A stretch of 64,000 nucleotides of DNA. Source: Cubamyces lactineus (taxonomy: Eukaryota; Basidiomycota; Agaricomycetes; Polyporales; Polyporaceae). The stretch is from contig JACDTU010000033.1 in the NCBI GenBank assembly GCA_022376465.1, forward strand, positions 108,393 through 172,392, read 5' to 3'. The stretch's first letter is position 1; each line of letters starts with the position of its first letter. The translations under genes and the position numbers were made by a program. Positions 26,153 to 37,549 of the stretch are shown here, piece by piece. The notes below the pieces were generated by a model. That model did no database searches. It saw only the letters and a list, made by a program, of their open reading frames with translations, and was not told the DNA's origin.

Positions 26153-26726
26153 ATGTCCGATCCTGCATCCACCGGTCCCGCCCAACCCGACCCCTCCTCC
26201 CCCGAGTTTCTTCAGGAGAAGCTCTCCACCCTCCTCGCCTCGCCGCATATTCACTTCAGCCAGCCTCACGCCATTGGTGGAATCCGTCTCGGCCATGGAC
26301 CCGTCGACCTCTTCAGCACGCGCTTCATGAACTACTTCACCAATGACGCTACCGGTTCTGTAGCTGGAACGGAGGTGGACAAGGAGGGCCTGAAGCAAGC
26401 TCTACTCGCGTTGCAGAAGAAGTGGGATCCGGAGAACGCCCAGTTTGTTGCGCAAGAGGGCGCCCTGAAGGTTCGTCGATGCTTGCTTGCACACTGAAGA
26501 TCATAGTAACATGCGAGGGGTACGTATAGCCTACGACTAGATTCATGTGGACGCAGAAAAGCTCGGGAAACCAGTGCGAGGTCACCGCAGCGGCAGAGTA
26601 AGCTCGTTCCGCGCACTTGGTCTAGACCTTCTCCTGACTGACGAGCATCGCAGCATGAAGGAAGAGAGAGGATCTTATCGAATCAATCACCTTACGCTCG
26701 ACGGAGATGGATCCCTCTTCTCGTAA
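26153..26726 (+). CDS. Small protein, possibly NTF2-like/SnoaL fold
   Basis: Three exons (introns about 26470-26559 and 26602-26652) give about 143 residues, starting MSDPASTGPAQPDPSSPEFLQEKL and ending YRINHLTLDGDGSLFS. The order of an N-terminal helix, FSTRFMNYFTNDATGSVAG, KEGLKQALLALQKKWDPENAQF, a beta strand (QCEVTAAADMKEERG) and a final strand (YRINHLTLDGDG) resembles NTF2-like proteins. I base this on pattern only. No signal peptide in the annotated start. Confidence 0.6.
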
Positions 26727-27119
26727 TGCGCCATCTCGGGCAGTCATCTTTGTGGTTCTTGCAGTGGGTAGTGATGTATGTACTTGTATTGCTGTATCAT
26801 ACTCGGTTTGCGCGCCTTTGAGGTTGTAAGTGCTTGTAGAAGTACATAGTAGGGTTTTAAAATTCAGTGGTAGCCAATGCTAGTTCGCGGCAACGAAACG
26901 ATTCGATTCGATCGAGTCTAGCCAAGTCACTCACCGATTGGTTAGATCGGGCATCGTGCGTTTACCCGCTTTTTGTACTTACTTTCAGCTTGTATGCGCT
27001 TTAGTTCAATTAGCTTGGATATACAGTACTGTATAATAAGATAAACGGTCCTCTGCCACCGACGCCACTGCTTCAAGTTCAAGCCACAACTTGCAATTGG
27101 TGCAGTGCTTGACATTATC
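26727..27119. other. Intergenic spacer
   Basis: AT-richer DNA between two plus-strand genes; no reading frame with support. Includes a gattcgattcgatcga short direct repeat near 26900. Confidence 0.5.
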
Positions 27120-29962
27120 ATGTCAGGTACGCCCTGCATGCCCAATCTACGTGATATAGCGCTGAACAATGGGCAACGGGTGACAGGAAGAGGGGCCTAT
27201 TACAAGCAACTTTACGGCGGTCGTGGCGCCGGCCGTGCTAGAGGCCGCGGAGCTCCTGGGCCTTCACATCAGGATATTCGCAGTGCCTCTGCAGAGCAGT
27301 ATGGCTCCCGCGGGACCAAGAGGCAACGTTCAGGTGATTTGATAACATCCATATGCGAGATGAGGGATTGGATCGACCGTTTATTTTTGCAGATGTAGAG
27401 TTGGGCGCCCGCTCATCCGACGACTTGCTCAACAAAGCCCGCTCGTTGGGCGGGAGAAGCTATCCTGCATACCGCGATTTGCAAGGTCTGCCACTACGAC
27501 GTGAATACGCCTGATATTGGTTGTTGAACCTTGTATGGATGCGACCCAGGCTCATGGGACTATCCGACCTTCCGCCTGTTCGTGGATCACGTCCAAAGCG
27601 ACCCGTATGCACCGCCGGGCAAAATGCGCATCCGGGTGCCCCATTCCACCGCATGTATACCACAGGACCTTTTCTCTAATAAAATACGGTGATACTTACC
27701 TCGTGATCTTATTGAGAAACGTCGCTAATTTTCGGGCACTGGGCCCTCGTGACATCTGCACAGGACGGTCGCCCTGTGCGATTACCTCACACGCGAAGCG
27801 TGTGCCGTGATGGATAGCGGTGGCCAAACTACTGGGCGTAATGAACAGCAGCACTCGGGTGGTTGGGCGAGCGAGAAGGGCGGACACGTCCTCATCGACC
27901 GACCGGGTCAACAGGTTCTGGAACGAAGCTCTGTCGTGCTGGTGCGTGGAGGCGACGGCGACGATGAGTCACTAGAAGGAGGCATCGAGCAGCGGTTCTG
28001 CGTTGGGCTGCCCGCACAAGGTCTGTCACGCCTTCTGTCATCGTCCACCTTCTTGACGAGGCACGCCGAACGCGCGGTGATTGGTGTCTGACAGGGAGGA
28101 CGATCCTCGGCGAGCAAGCGGCCCGGCTGTTCTCGACGGTCATCCCTCATTTGGCACGGAACCTGCTGTACTCTTCGCACGACCCGGGACGCATGGAGGC
28201 CTTCGTCGATTCCGTCGAGGACCAGCAGGACCTGCGGCGGCAGATCGCACTGGCTGGTACGTCGTCACCGTTCCACCCCTGAGTCCACCGTGTCCTTCCG
28301 GGAACGGGTGATTGGGGTCAACGACATGGTTGTGGAGGTGACTAACGCTGCATGTATTTGTGGTGGTGGACTTAGGTCTCGTGGCGTTCGTTCCAAATGG
28401 AGCGATCCTCCCGCGCGCGAGCGGCGCCGCAGACACGCCCATGGAATCGCCCAACGTCGTCGCGTTTCGCTCGCCCCCCAACCTCGAGAGAACGTTCGTC
28501 TTGCCCCATAGGGGGCCCGTCTCGGGCATGGCGATCCCCAAGGGCATCACGATGGTCGCAGGTGGAGGGTTCCACGTAAGTGCCTTGCAGTTCGTTCGGG
28601 GGGCTGTGAGAGCGACGGAGGGTGACGTCCTTCACGTTGGCAGGGGAAGTCGACCCTTCTGGACGCCCTCGCGCGCGGGTGCTATGATCATGTTCCTGGA
28701 GGTACCATATTCTGCTGTCTCGGGTGCACAGAGACCTTCGCTGATCGCTTGCCGTCCATATACTGTCCTCATCTTGCCACGGCCCTGCAGATGGACGCGA
28801 GTTTCTCGTCACTTCTGCGCGTTGTGTGTCCGTTCAAGGCGAGGACGGCCGTGCGGTGACGAACGTTGACATCTCGCCCTTCATCGACAACCTCCCCGGT
28901 AACGTCCCTACGACCTCGTTTTCCACGCAGGATGCGAGCGGAAGTACGTCTATGGCCGCAGGTGTCATCGAGGTGCGTGTTGCCATTTTCCTTCACCTGT
29001 AAATTGTGAAATCTCACTAGGGGCCTTCCCGCCGTGGACAATTTGCGCTCACCGTGCCTCCTGTGGCATGGGTTCCGTTGACGGCAGGCCATAGAGGTCA
29101 GTGCAGACGTGCTACTGTTCGACGAAGACACTTGCGCCACCAACTTCCTCATTCGAGACCGGAGGATGCAGCGGCTCGTGTCGGCAGACCCCATCACGCC
29201 CCTCGTTTACAAGGCATGCGGATCATTCGTTCCCTATGACCTGTAGAGACCTACTGAGAGTACCACCGTGGACAGGTGCGTGCGATGATCAAGGACCATG
29301 GCTGTTCCTCTATCCTAGTGATCGGAGGCTGCGGTGCGTGAATCACACAAACAGCGGAACTCGAGATGACTGAGTAGCACCGACCGATCGACCCTGTCAC
29401 GACGTGCGCGCATTACAGGCGATTACTGCGACGTCGCAGACCTCGTACTCGAGATGCGAAACTACCAATGCTTCGACGTCACCGCTGCGGCGAAGCAGAT
29501 CGCGCAAGACATACCGTCAGCGGTACCCGAACACGAAGGTAAGAACAAGCGTCAACGGCGACGTTCCGTCATGATCCCCACGCTTATAGCGCTGTTCTTG
29601 CAGCCACTCATTTTGGGACGGTCCGCTCGCGGGAGCTGCAGCCCAAGTCGCTGCCCTCGGGCAATGATAAGATCTCTGTGCGGAAAAGGACGGCCATGGA
29701 TATCGGTCGCGGGGAGACGCTCGATCTCTCTGCTCTCGTGCAGCTAGTACACAACAGCCAGACACGGACGATCGCAGCCGTGTTCAAACACACCCATCAC
29801 AACACGTATCAGCATACTGAACTGAGCCAAGTGCTGCAAGAACTCGAGAGGCTGCTAGATACCGAGGGCTTGGACGCGGTCGTCCAACAAGATCGTATCG
29901 ACGGGTTTCTCGCCCGCCCGCGTCCGTTCGAAGTGGCGATGGCGATCAACAGACTGGTATAG
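27120..29962 (+). CDS. Predicted ATPase of the ABC class (COG3044/PF09818 type)
   Basis: P-loop ATPase family shared by bacteria and fungi; cellular role not established. Start MSGTPCMPNLRDIALNNGQRV with a Gly/Arg-rich segment (GGRGAGRARGRGAPG). The N-terminal family signature is GGRSYPAYRDLQGSWDYPTFRLFVDHVQSDPYAPPGKMRIRVP, then GHVLIDRPGQQVLERSSVVL and FCVGLPAQGRTILGEQAARLF. The ATPase core is GLVAFVPNGAILPRASG, LPHRGPVSGMAIPKGITMVAGGGFHGKSTLLDALARG (Walker A, split by an intron at about 28576-28644) and VLLFDEDTCATNFLIRDRRMQ (Walker B). The tail has SVRKRTAMDIGRGETLDL and ends AMAINRLV. About ten introns. All key motifs are present. It converges on the Ubp2 gene with a spacing of under 200 nt. 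Confidence 0.9.
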
Positions 29963-30157
29963 TATTTGCTGCTGTGTGTACCGTCAAGGAAGTCGATATA
30001 CTAATGTTGGTATGTGACGGTAGCGTACGGTCTCGCTAGGATACAGATGACGTGCCTGTGCGGAGGGAAGTGAGATGCAAGAGGTGCGTGAGAGAGGGTG
30101 GGCATGTAACAAAGACGTATGTAACATATGCAGCAGACAATAAGATTAGTGTACGGA

Positions 30158-33100
30158 TTACGCATCCTCAATACTCTCCGGGTTGAACCTATGGACGGTC
30201 TCGATAGCGTCGCAGCCTTTCCGCACGAAGACCAGCTGTGATGTCCGCATGTGAGTGGTTCGTACTATACACGTACACAGAGCGTCATCTTACCATGTAC
30301 GGGTTAGCTGTGGAACCTGTGGTATCGGCGAGAACCTCGTCCTTAGAGACGGCTGTGACATCGGAATCATTGTACTTGAACCACGAGTCGGGATTGTTGG
30401 GTAGGTTGCGCGAGTAAAAGAAGTAGTGGCCCCATGACGGTGAAGATCCACGGTGAATGAACACTGAGGTGAGCTCGTAGGCTGCCGACTTGTCGTCTTT
30501 CCAAATTTCTTCAAGCTGCTGCTTCAGATGTACGGTCCTCTCTCGCTCGTGTTGCAGCTGTTCTGTGACTAGCGCTTCGTCCTTCCGTAGGGATGTGATC
30601 AACGATTCATCGGGAGAAAGCTCGGCGAGGACTGTCTGGTTTGAGAGGAAGTCCGCAGTGTTCTTCAAGGCGGACGCGAACGGAGCGTGCTGCGAGATTG
30701 TTGAGCAACGGCTACAGAATCTCATCACCTATTGCTCGCTCACCTTCCCCTGAGTAAGCTTGTGTACGCGATCTCGTGCAGCTGTGAGCTCAGCTTGAAT
30801 CTCCTTTGCACGCGCCTTCTTCTCCGGGTTTGCACTATCTAGGAACCGATCCATGTAGATCGTTTCTCCAAATTTGACGTACGCCTGAGACTTGTACGCT
30901 TGCTGCGTCTCGCGGTTGAATTGCACTCGCTGAAGGTATGAGGGTTAGGGTGTATGCACGCGGGTATGTACGCAAATGATACGTACCTGGAGCTGAATCT
31001 GGAGCAGTGGTGGCAGATCGACCAAGGACACTTCCATGCGCTTCTTCTGGCCACCGAGCTCAACGACGTCGTCGAAGTATCTCGCAAGGCCATCGTAGAG
31101 ATCGAAGCCCTCATCTGCTACGTTCACGTGAAGATGAGAGAAGAGGTCTTCTTTCTCGTGTATCGATGATTGGTGTAGTGCATCGTCCTTCGGTGATAGG
31201 GAGGTCAGGCGCTGCTTCTTTTTCCCATAAAACAATCTACAAGCATGGTAAGCTATCGTACAATATCAGCAAGGATTCAAATGACGCACCTCTTGATTGG
31301 ACTCGTCTTGTCGTCATCTGAGGTCTCCTTACCTTGGAAGTCAAGGAGAGCGGTCTCTATTTGGAACATGCAATTATCCATGCATTCAGAGACGTCGTGC
31401 TGACGACCTGTGGCAAAGTCAGAGCGCCGGCTTGGTCTGGCGGCACTGTGCAACGTACCGAACATCATGACAGAATCGTCTGTTTGTCGAGGTTTCCGAG
31501 GCGGGAGTGGTGGCGCTTTTCCCGCTTGGCTCTCGTCCTTCATCTCTACATCGGCTGTAGATTCAGAGGGAGGCAGCTTAGACGACGACGCGATAGCATC
31601 TTGTATCAGCTCGGTCGCGTCCTGTGCGTGGTGTGTGGGTGACGAAGTCAAGGTCTTCGTAGCCTCCATACGCTCAGAGGGACTAGCGACAGCGGCGGAC
31701 GCATCGATCTCCATGCTAGAATCGAGATCTCTGTTGCGTTTGCCCAGCACGCTCCCTGTCGGACTCTGGAGAGGCGAGGAAGACACGCGGTCGTATGTCG
31801 GCCGAGGAACCATATCGTCAACGAGGGTAGCATCAGTATCGTTCGAGGAGTCGGTGCCTGCCTTGTCTACCTCGTCCTCTTCCTCGTCCTGCGTCGTCAC
31901 AAGGGCTAGCTTGGCTAGCTCGATCTCGGGTGTGATCGCTGGGTTCTCGCAGTATTCCATGTTGAAGAACAGTTCTGCCAGGAGGTTCACGACTGCGAAC
32001 CAGTAAGCACGAGCTCCCATGGCGTTGTATGACACTGCGTCTTACATTTCTTGGACCGCATAATTTCCCGTCGTGTGACGAGACGTCCACCTACACGATG
32101 CCGCTTTAGGTCGTCGTCGGTGAACTTCGTCTCTTCTAGTGCCTTGGTGTCCGCCTGGGCAATGGAAATGATCGCGGAGCGCAGATCTTTGATCGTGTAG
32201 AAGTACTGCAAGAGGCAAGACATCAACAACGTATCTTTGCGATTTTGCGCTGCTATCGTACCTGGAGCAACGAATTCAAATAGCACGTATTACCAAGTTG
32301 ATTCAGTCCTCGAGGCATATCTGGGGCAGTGCTGGTCACAGTGGTATCACCCGCTATCATCATAGTTCAATATTGTACGGGTCTGACATGTTAACAGAAA
32401 CGTACGATCTTGCCCTGTGGCTAGGAAATGGCGCAGACGATCACTGTTCGTAACTTCGGCGATGACACTCAGCGCTTCTCGCATTCTCTCCGCTTGGCTT
32501 GGCTGGTCCTCGACCTTGGATACTTCATTGAGCCAATGCTTATGATTATACGACGACCTACATACCCGCATCGAGTAGACTGTCAGAAGCATCGTCTCGT
32601 CGACGTCTTTGGGAACCTCCAGCGTCGTGTACGCTGTATCAGGTGACATGCCAGAGCCTTTCTCGTCGTTCCACACCTTGAGCAGCTTTTCACTACCTCT
32701 GTGTTCTGCGATCAGCCTCAAGGCATCGTTGAGCTTGGCACGTCGAGTGGCGGCATTGCTTGGGTCCTGCCATGCCCTTTGTCGCGCACTGCGCCATGCC
32801 TGCGCAATGAAATCGTCCTCGATCTCATTATCTAGCTCTACGCGGAGCTCGCCGTCGCGCCCGAAGCCGAGGATTTTGGCAGCCTCATACAGATCGTCTG
32901 GTGTGAAGCGGAAACGCGACCGCTCTTCGACTATGAGCGTCTGCAATTCCGAAGGGACGTTCTGACCAAGCTGTATCATGGTGTTGACGATGGCGTAAAG
33001 GTGGGTGAAGTAAGTCATGGTGTTCGCGGGATCGCACCGACATTGTGCGAAGTACGCAAATGCGAGAAGTTCTATGAACAGGTTAGCATCTACCACACTG

Positions 33101-34792
33101 TGAGCGACAGGCAAGGTAGCTGAGACAAACCGGGCGAGTAGGTGCTGGGTGTCATGCCAAGGACCTTCCACGTCTCTTCCAAAGCGGTATAATTGGACAA
33201 GGGTTGGGGTAATAGTCCGCGCGGAACTAGTCATCACATCAGCGCCAATACGGCCACGCATTGAAAGTAATAGCGCCTCACTCTGTGATACATGAGCGCC
33301 GATACCAGCCTGGTACATATCCCTAGCGCTCTCCGCCTTCACGCAGAGAATCATAGGATTGTAACTGCCGAGCGATTCCTCTGTACAAATTTAAGCGGAG
33401 GCTTACCATCGAAAGCAAGATACCTACTGGATTTCTCATATACAGTGAGCCATGCGCCCACTTCGACCCATGCACGTAAAAGCAGGGTTCGCGAGGCCTT
33501 TCCCTCCGGCGTCGAGGGATCGATGGGAGGCGGCTGTAGAGCAAGCTCGGAAGCGTTCTGACCTTGTTGCAGATCTTGTAGCGGGAATCCAATCGTCTTG
33601 AATACTTGTTGACTGGCAAGAGTTAGGTGACGTCTCACTCAGTGTAGTGTACACTTACACTGGCGGGCTCCAGCCTACTTTGCTTCTGAACTTGGGCCTA
33701 CCCACGGGAAGCGAGCGTTGCTCGTCCCTCCAGAGACGATTATCAATGACGCTACTGTGCTTGAGCTACGTGAAAGGGAATAGGTAGTCATCCGACTCAC
33801 GTCAAGATCGTCTCCCAGCCAGCCACAACAGTTGCTCTCGGCGTCTTATCAATAGCTGGATGGCTCAGTTTGTCACGCGTGAACTCATCGACGAGCTTGG
33901 TAGGAATAACACCAGGTATTACGTCGGATACCAAACAGTATAACGAGCATTGGCAACATAGGTAGAGGTCCAAGAGCAGTTCGCCGCGAGTGTAGGGAGG
34001 GTTGAGTTTGGTAGCATCTACAGCCTTCTCATATCGGTGCCAGTGGTGGGTGAGGTTAGCAGGACCGAAAGGCTGTTCGCCGTCGCCAACGCAGGAGACC
34101 GTTCGTTTCCGCCTGGCCTGATCGGGCAGAGGCGTACTGAACTCTTTGACGAGGAGTGGTAGAACGGTGGAGCTCTTCCACTGGAGGAAGACCCAGCCGT
34201 TGTGGTCTTTGCAATAGTACGCGTTCGGGTGGGGGATGGCTGCTCGCAACTCATCCGCGCTGGGAACATGGGGAGTGGTTGATGGCGCGTGTGGCTGCGT
34301 GATGACGGAGTACAGTGCGTGGTCGGGATCGTGGAGCATCTCTGCCATGAGAGGTGGGAGGACGCCCGGACCTGGTCTGGTGGCATGAACAACAGGATCG
34401 TACCAGTGCAATTCTTCGTTCTCATCGCGTCCGTCGATGGGAACCTTGCGCGCGGAACCCATGTCCGCGTCACTCCAGTTAGCAACCGTATCCCAATCGA
34501 CGTTGGTATTGCCCCAAGTGCTGGAAGGGTCCCAAGGAGTAGGATCGGCCGGGATCGGTTCTTCGTCCATGACCAGCTCGGGTTCCCTGAACGGTGATTT
34601 CTCCGGAGGAATATAGGCAGTATGAGAAGACCCTGGAGCTTGGGAAGAGCCGTAGAAAGACGCAGGGTCGATTGGTTTGTGAGAAGATGTCGTGGCTTCC
34701 GGGCTGGGACGCGACTGCGGTGGCGTCTGCGGGCTTTTGTCCGTGGTTGACCTCCTGCGGAGGCCAGGCGACGAGCCAGTGTCTTGAGTCAT
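30158..34792 (-). CDS. UBP2: Ubiquitin carboxyl-terminal hydrolase, Ubp2 type
   Basis: Large deubiquitinase that in yeast removes K63-linked chains together with Rsp5. The start is MTQDTGSSPGLRRRSTTDKS; the frame stays open further upstream but has no earlier ATG. The N-terminal half includes NAYYCKDHNGWVFLQWKSSTVLPLLVKEF and many helical repeats (for example VPKDVDETMLLTVYSMRV). The Cys box CYLNSLLQYFYTIKDLRSAI lies around 32200-32290 across an intron. A Ser/Glu-rich insert follows (about 31400-31900). The His box YELTSVFIHRGSSPSWGHYFFYSRN is near 30400-30480. After the last intron the protein ends VHRFNPESIEDA. The size (about 1,200-1,300 residues) fits Ubp2. Exon details in the middle are less certain. 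Confidence 0.87.
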
Positions 34793-35216
34793 TCTGGAGG
34801 CGTTCAGTATGTTATGCTCTGCAGAGACGATAAAGATGCTATACGCCGCGCGCAGGAAGGGAGGACTTGGAGGAGAGGACGAAGAGTGAGTAGCGGCCTC
34901 GCGTCCTTTCGCCTTTCCTGTACACAACACGTGCCCAGGCACAAGTGTCGTCCCATATCAGGCAAGTCCTGTAGATGCGCAGCGCCACAAACGGTGACCA
35001 AGTGTAGGGCTGATTCACATCGCCATAACTTACTATTTGTCCGAAAATGAATGAATTAATCGAAAATGGAACGCAGTAGTAAGTACCTGTACACTAAACT
35101 TGGGGAAAGAGTGAATCCGCATGGCGAGAGCGACAGATTTCGACTAGTAATACCGGGACTCGTACGGGAGGCTGGGTATCAATATTGGACATCTCCTGGC
35201 TGGAAGCCCACGAGGA
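34793..35216. other. Intergenic spacer upstream of UBP2
   Basis: About 420 nt between two minus-strand genes. AT-rich near 35025-35090; no gene. Confidence 0.5.
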
Positions 35217-36574
35217 TTATGCAGATGGTTGGAGGTTCCCAATGGTCATGTTTAGTCGAAGTTGCATAAAACGTTGGATTGCGGGATCATCGTTGCCCCT
35301 CTTGCCTGATACAACGTCCTGAATCGTAATGGCGCCCGGGTGTGTTCGCACGAGTTCCTTGAGAAGCTCGTGTGCTCCGGGGTCGCTCAGGTCTTGGATG
35401 CAGCGTTCCACATATAAAGCACGCCTGTCGCCAGAGTATGCGCGCAAGAGGTAGCACAAGGCCCCAGCGTCCAGTCGCGTCCTGCCCTCCTCTACCGCGT
35501 CAAGTTCCCAGTCCTCCAACGTTGAATGGATGCTGTCGGCGTGCCTTGAATGGGCCCGCGTGTAGAGGGAAAGCGGTGGAATGTAGCTCCCCACGCTGAG
35601 GATCTTGAAGATGAGGTATGCGAGGGGCGATTTGAAGGGGCAATTGCTGGAGAAGGTGGGGCAGAACGCCGTCCCCACCCAGAAGACGGTCCAGATCGTG
35701 ACGAAGGTGCTGAGCACCAGGCGGAGGATGACGTTCAATTTCCACACAAAGAGAAGCAACGCCCCAATGAAGAATCCAACGCCGAGTTGGAGGAATATCG
35801 AGATGCCGCCGATGATGAGGCCTAGTCTCCACGTGCATAGGCCAAGATAGCGGTGTTGGCGGACACGCATGAGTTGTTGCGGATCCAATGGCGTGCGCAG
35901 TGTATATTGGCGAATCCATTCCTTGTAGAATATGCCCATCCCTGCGGCGAGAAGGCTGCAGATCAGGCTCGCAAACAGCAGGGAGTTTTGAAGGATGTCG
36001 GAGGGCAACGGTTCAAAGGAAACACGCCCAGTATCGTTGCCTGGAAGAGGTTGTACCCCCTCAAGTTGCGCGGAGATTTGACGCAAGAGAGCGATGACGA
36101 TGGTAGTTTCGTCAACCTGAAGGTTCTTGTAGCTTTCAATGATGAAGGATGTCACGACCGCAGAGAACAATGCAGCCTGGACATGCGAGTTCAGTGGGGA
36201 TTCATGTGAATTGTTTCTGATACGCACGAAGGTGACAAGTCCGTCTGCCTGGTCCGCCCATGCGCTGACTAGCTCCCCATCTCTCCCAGACAACAAGTTG
36301 GCGCACACTTGACGCGCTTCGTTGAGATCAGATTGAAGACCCCCTTTCTCGCCGTTACGGTCCTGATTCTAATGACAAGACCTATGGTCTGAGTGATTTT
36401 AATCAACTCAACCCAAGCGTCACCACTCACCGCCTCTCCATCGCCTCCTGGAAGAGCAGAGACGTATTCTTCGTTCTGCGGTAGTTGATTAGTGAGAACG
36501 AGACAACAGCACAAATGCAATTAGCCACATACCAAGTATGTGGATTGGCGACGCGAGGTTCTGAGCATAGTCAT
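35217..36574 (-). CDS. DUF6535 family membrane protein
   Basis: Agaricomycete-expanded family of unknown function. Splicing gives MTMLRTSRRQSTYLNEEYVSALPGGDGEADRNGEKGG, then VCANLLSGRDGELVSAWADQADGLVTF joined across an intron (about 36178-36235) to AALFSAVVTSFIIESYKNLQVDETT, the DUF6535 hallmark. The hydrophobic segments are NSLLFASLICSLLAAGMGIFYKEWIRQY, LGLIIGGISIFLQLGVGFFIGALLLFVW and LRLVLSTFVTIWTVFWVGTAF. The C-terminus is a soluble helical tail ending NMTIGNLQPSA. The 5' end rests on small exons, so the true start could be further upstream. Confidence 0.78.
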
Positions 36575-37549
36575 CGCGGTAAGAGGGTATCAGGAAGGTG
36601 CAGTAATGACATCCGAGTCTGCAACTGAGGGTTGGTATATGTACTTCTAGCGGTCCCGACAACGCAGCCGCAGAATCGAATGTTCTCTGATGCCCGATTA
36701 GCCCATTGAGACTTATAGCCAACTTCTCCCATTTCCGACTATGCATCTCAACAGCGGTTGGCTTGTGTGAACCGCGTATACCGCGGACAACGCGCGCTCC
36801 TCGAGGCGGGCGAACTATCATTGACCTTGTAATTTCTCCCGCGGCACTTGTCGTCGGTCGACGTCGGTTCTCGTCCCTGAGGAGCCATTGATGCATTCCC
36901 CCGTTGCTGAGCTCTACAGAATGCACCGCTGCTCTGGCTGCACCACGCACATTCGCGGAACCAGGAAAGGCCAACGAAGGGGGATAGATCCGGAAATGAA
37001 AGGAACAGGCCGAGGGATCCTGCAGGCGAACGGCCGACAGCCTCACAGGGAAGAACTCGATACCTACACAGTGGACTGTACCCCAACGGAGACGACGCGC
37101 ATCAGTCCACCACGCACTAATCAAGTCATACCGTGCTGCGCAGAACGCGATGGTAGTTTTTCACTCGGGTCTTGGCTCGGAGTTCGTCGAAATGTGCACG
37201 CCGTAGAGGCAACGCCGGCGCTGCGCAGTACATCGCGAGCACCTGGTATTCTTGGTTTTCACGATGAGAAGTCAAAGTTTGTAACAAGATGGCTAACACG
37301 CACCCTGGAGAAGCGAGGGAAACGCAGGATTGCGGCGCGACAGAGTCGTGGTCGAAGGCAAGGCTAATGAATCGCGCCTAGTCCAAATCGGGCCGCAGGT
37401 GTTCTACACTGCCACCGAGAGCTTCGGGACTCGCCTGCACATTCCTTGTCCAGTCCATTCACGTACTCGCTCTTAGCGCATTGGTAAGATATTGTGGGAT
37501 ACAACATGCATGCGGTGGTATGTGCTACAGCGTCAAAGTCCATGGCATA
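36575..37549. other. Intergenic region, no supported gene
   Basis: Nearly 1 kb. Open frames exist on both strands but lack motifs; they look like chance ORFs. It might hold extra 5' exons of the DUF6535 gene. Confidence 0.4.

Noticed and set aside
25664..26398. 244-codon minus-strand ORF
   Set aside because: Overlaps the start of the small NTF2-like gene and a promoter; low-complexity Gly/Glu content, no motif.
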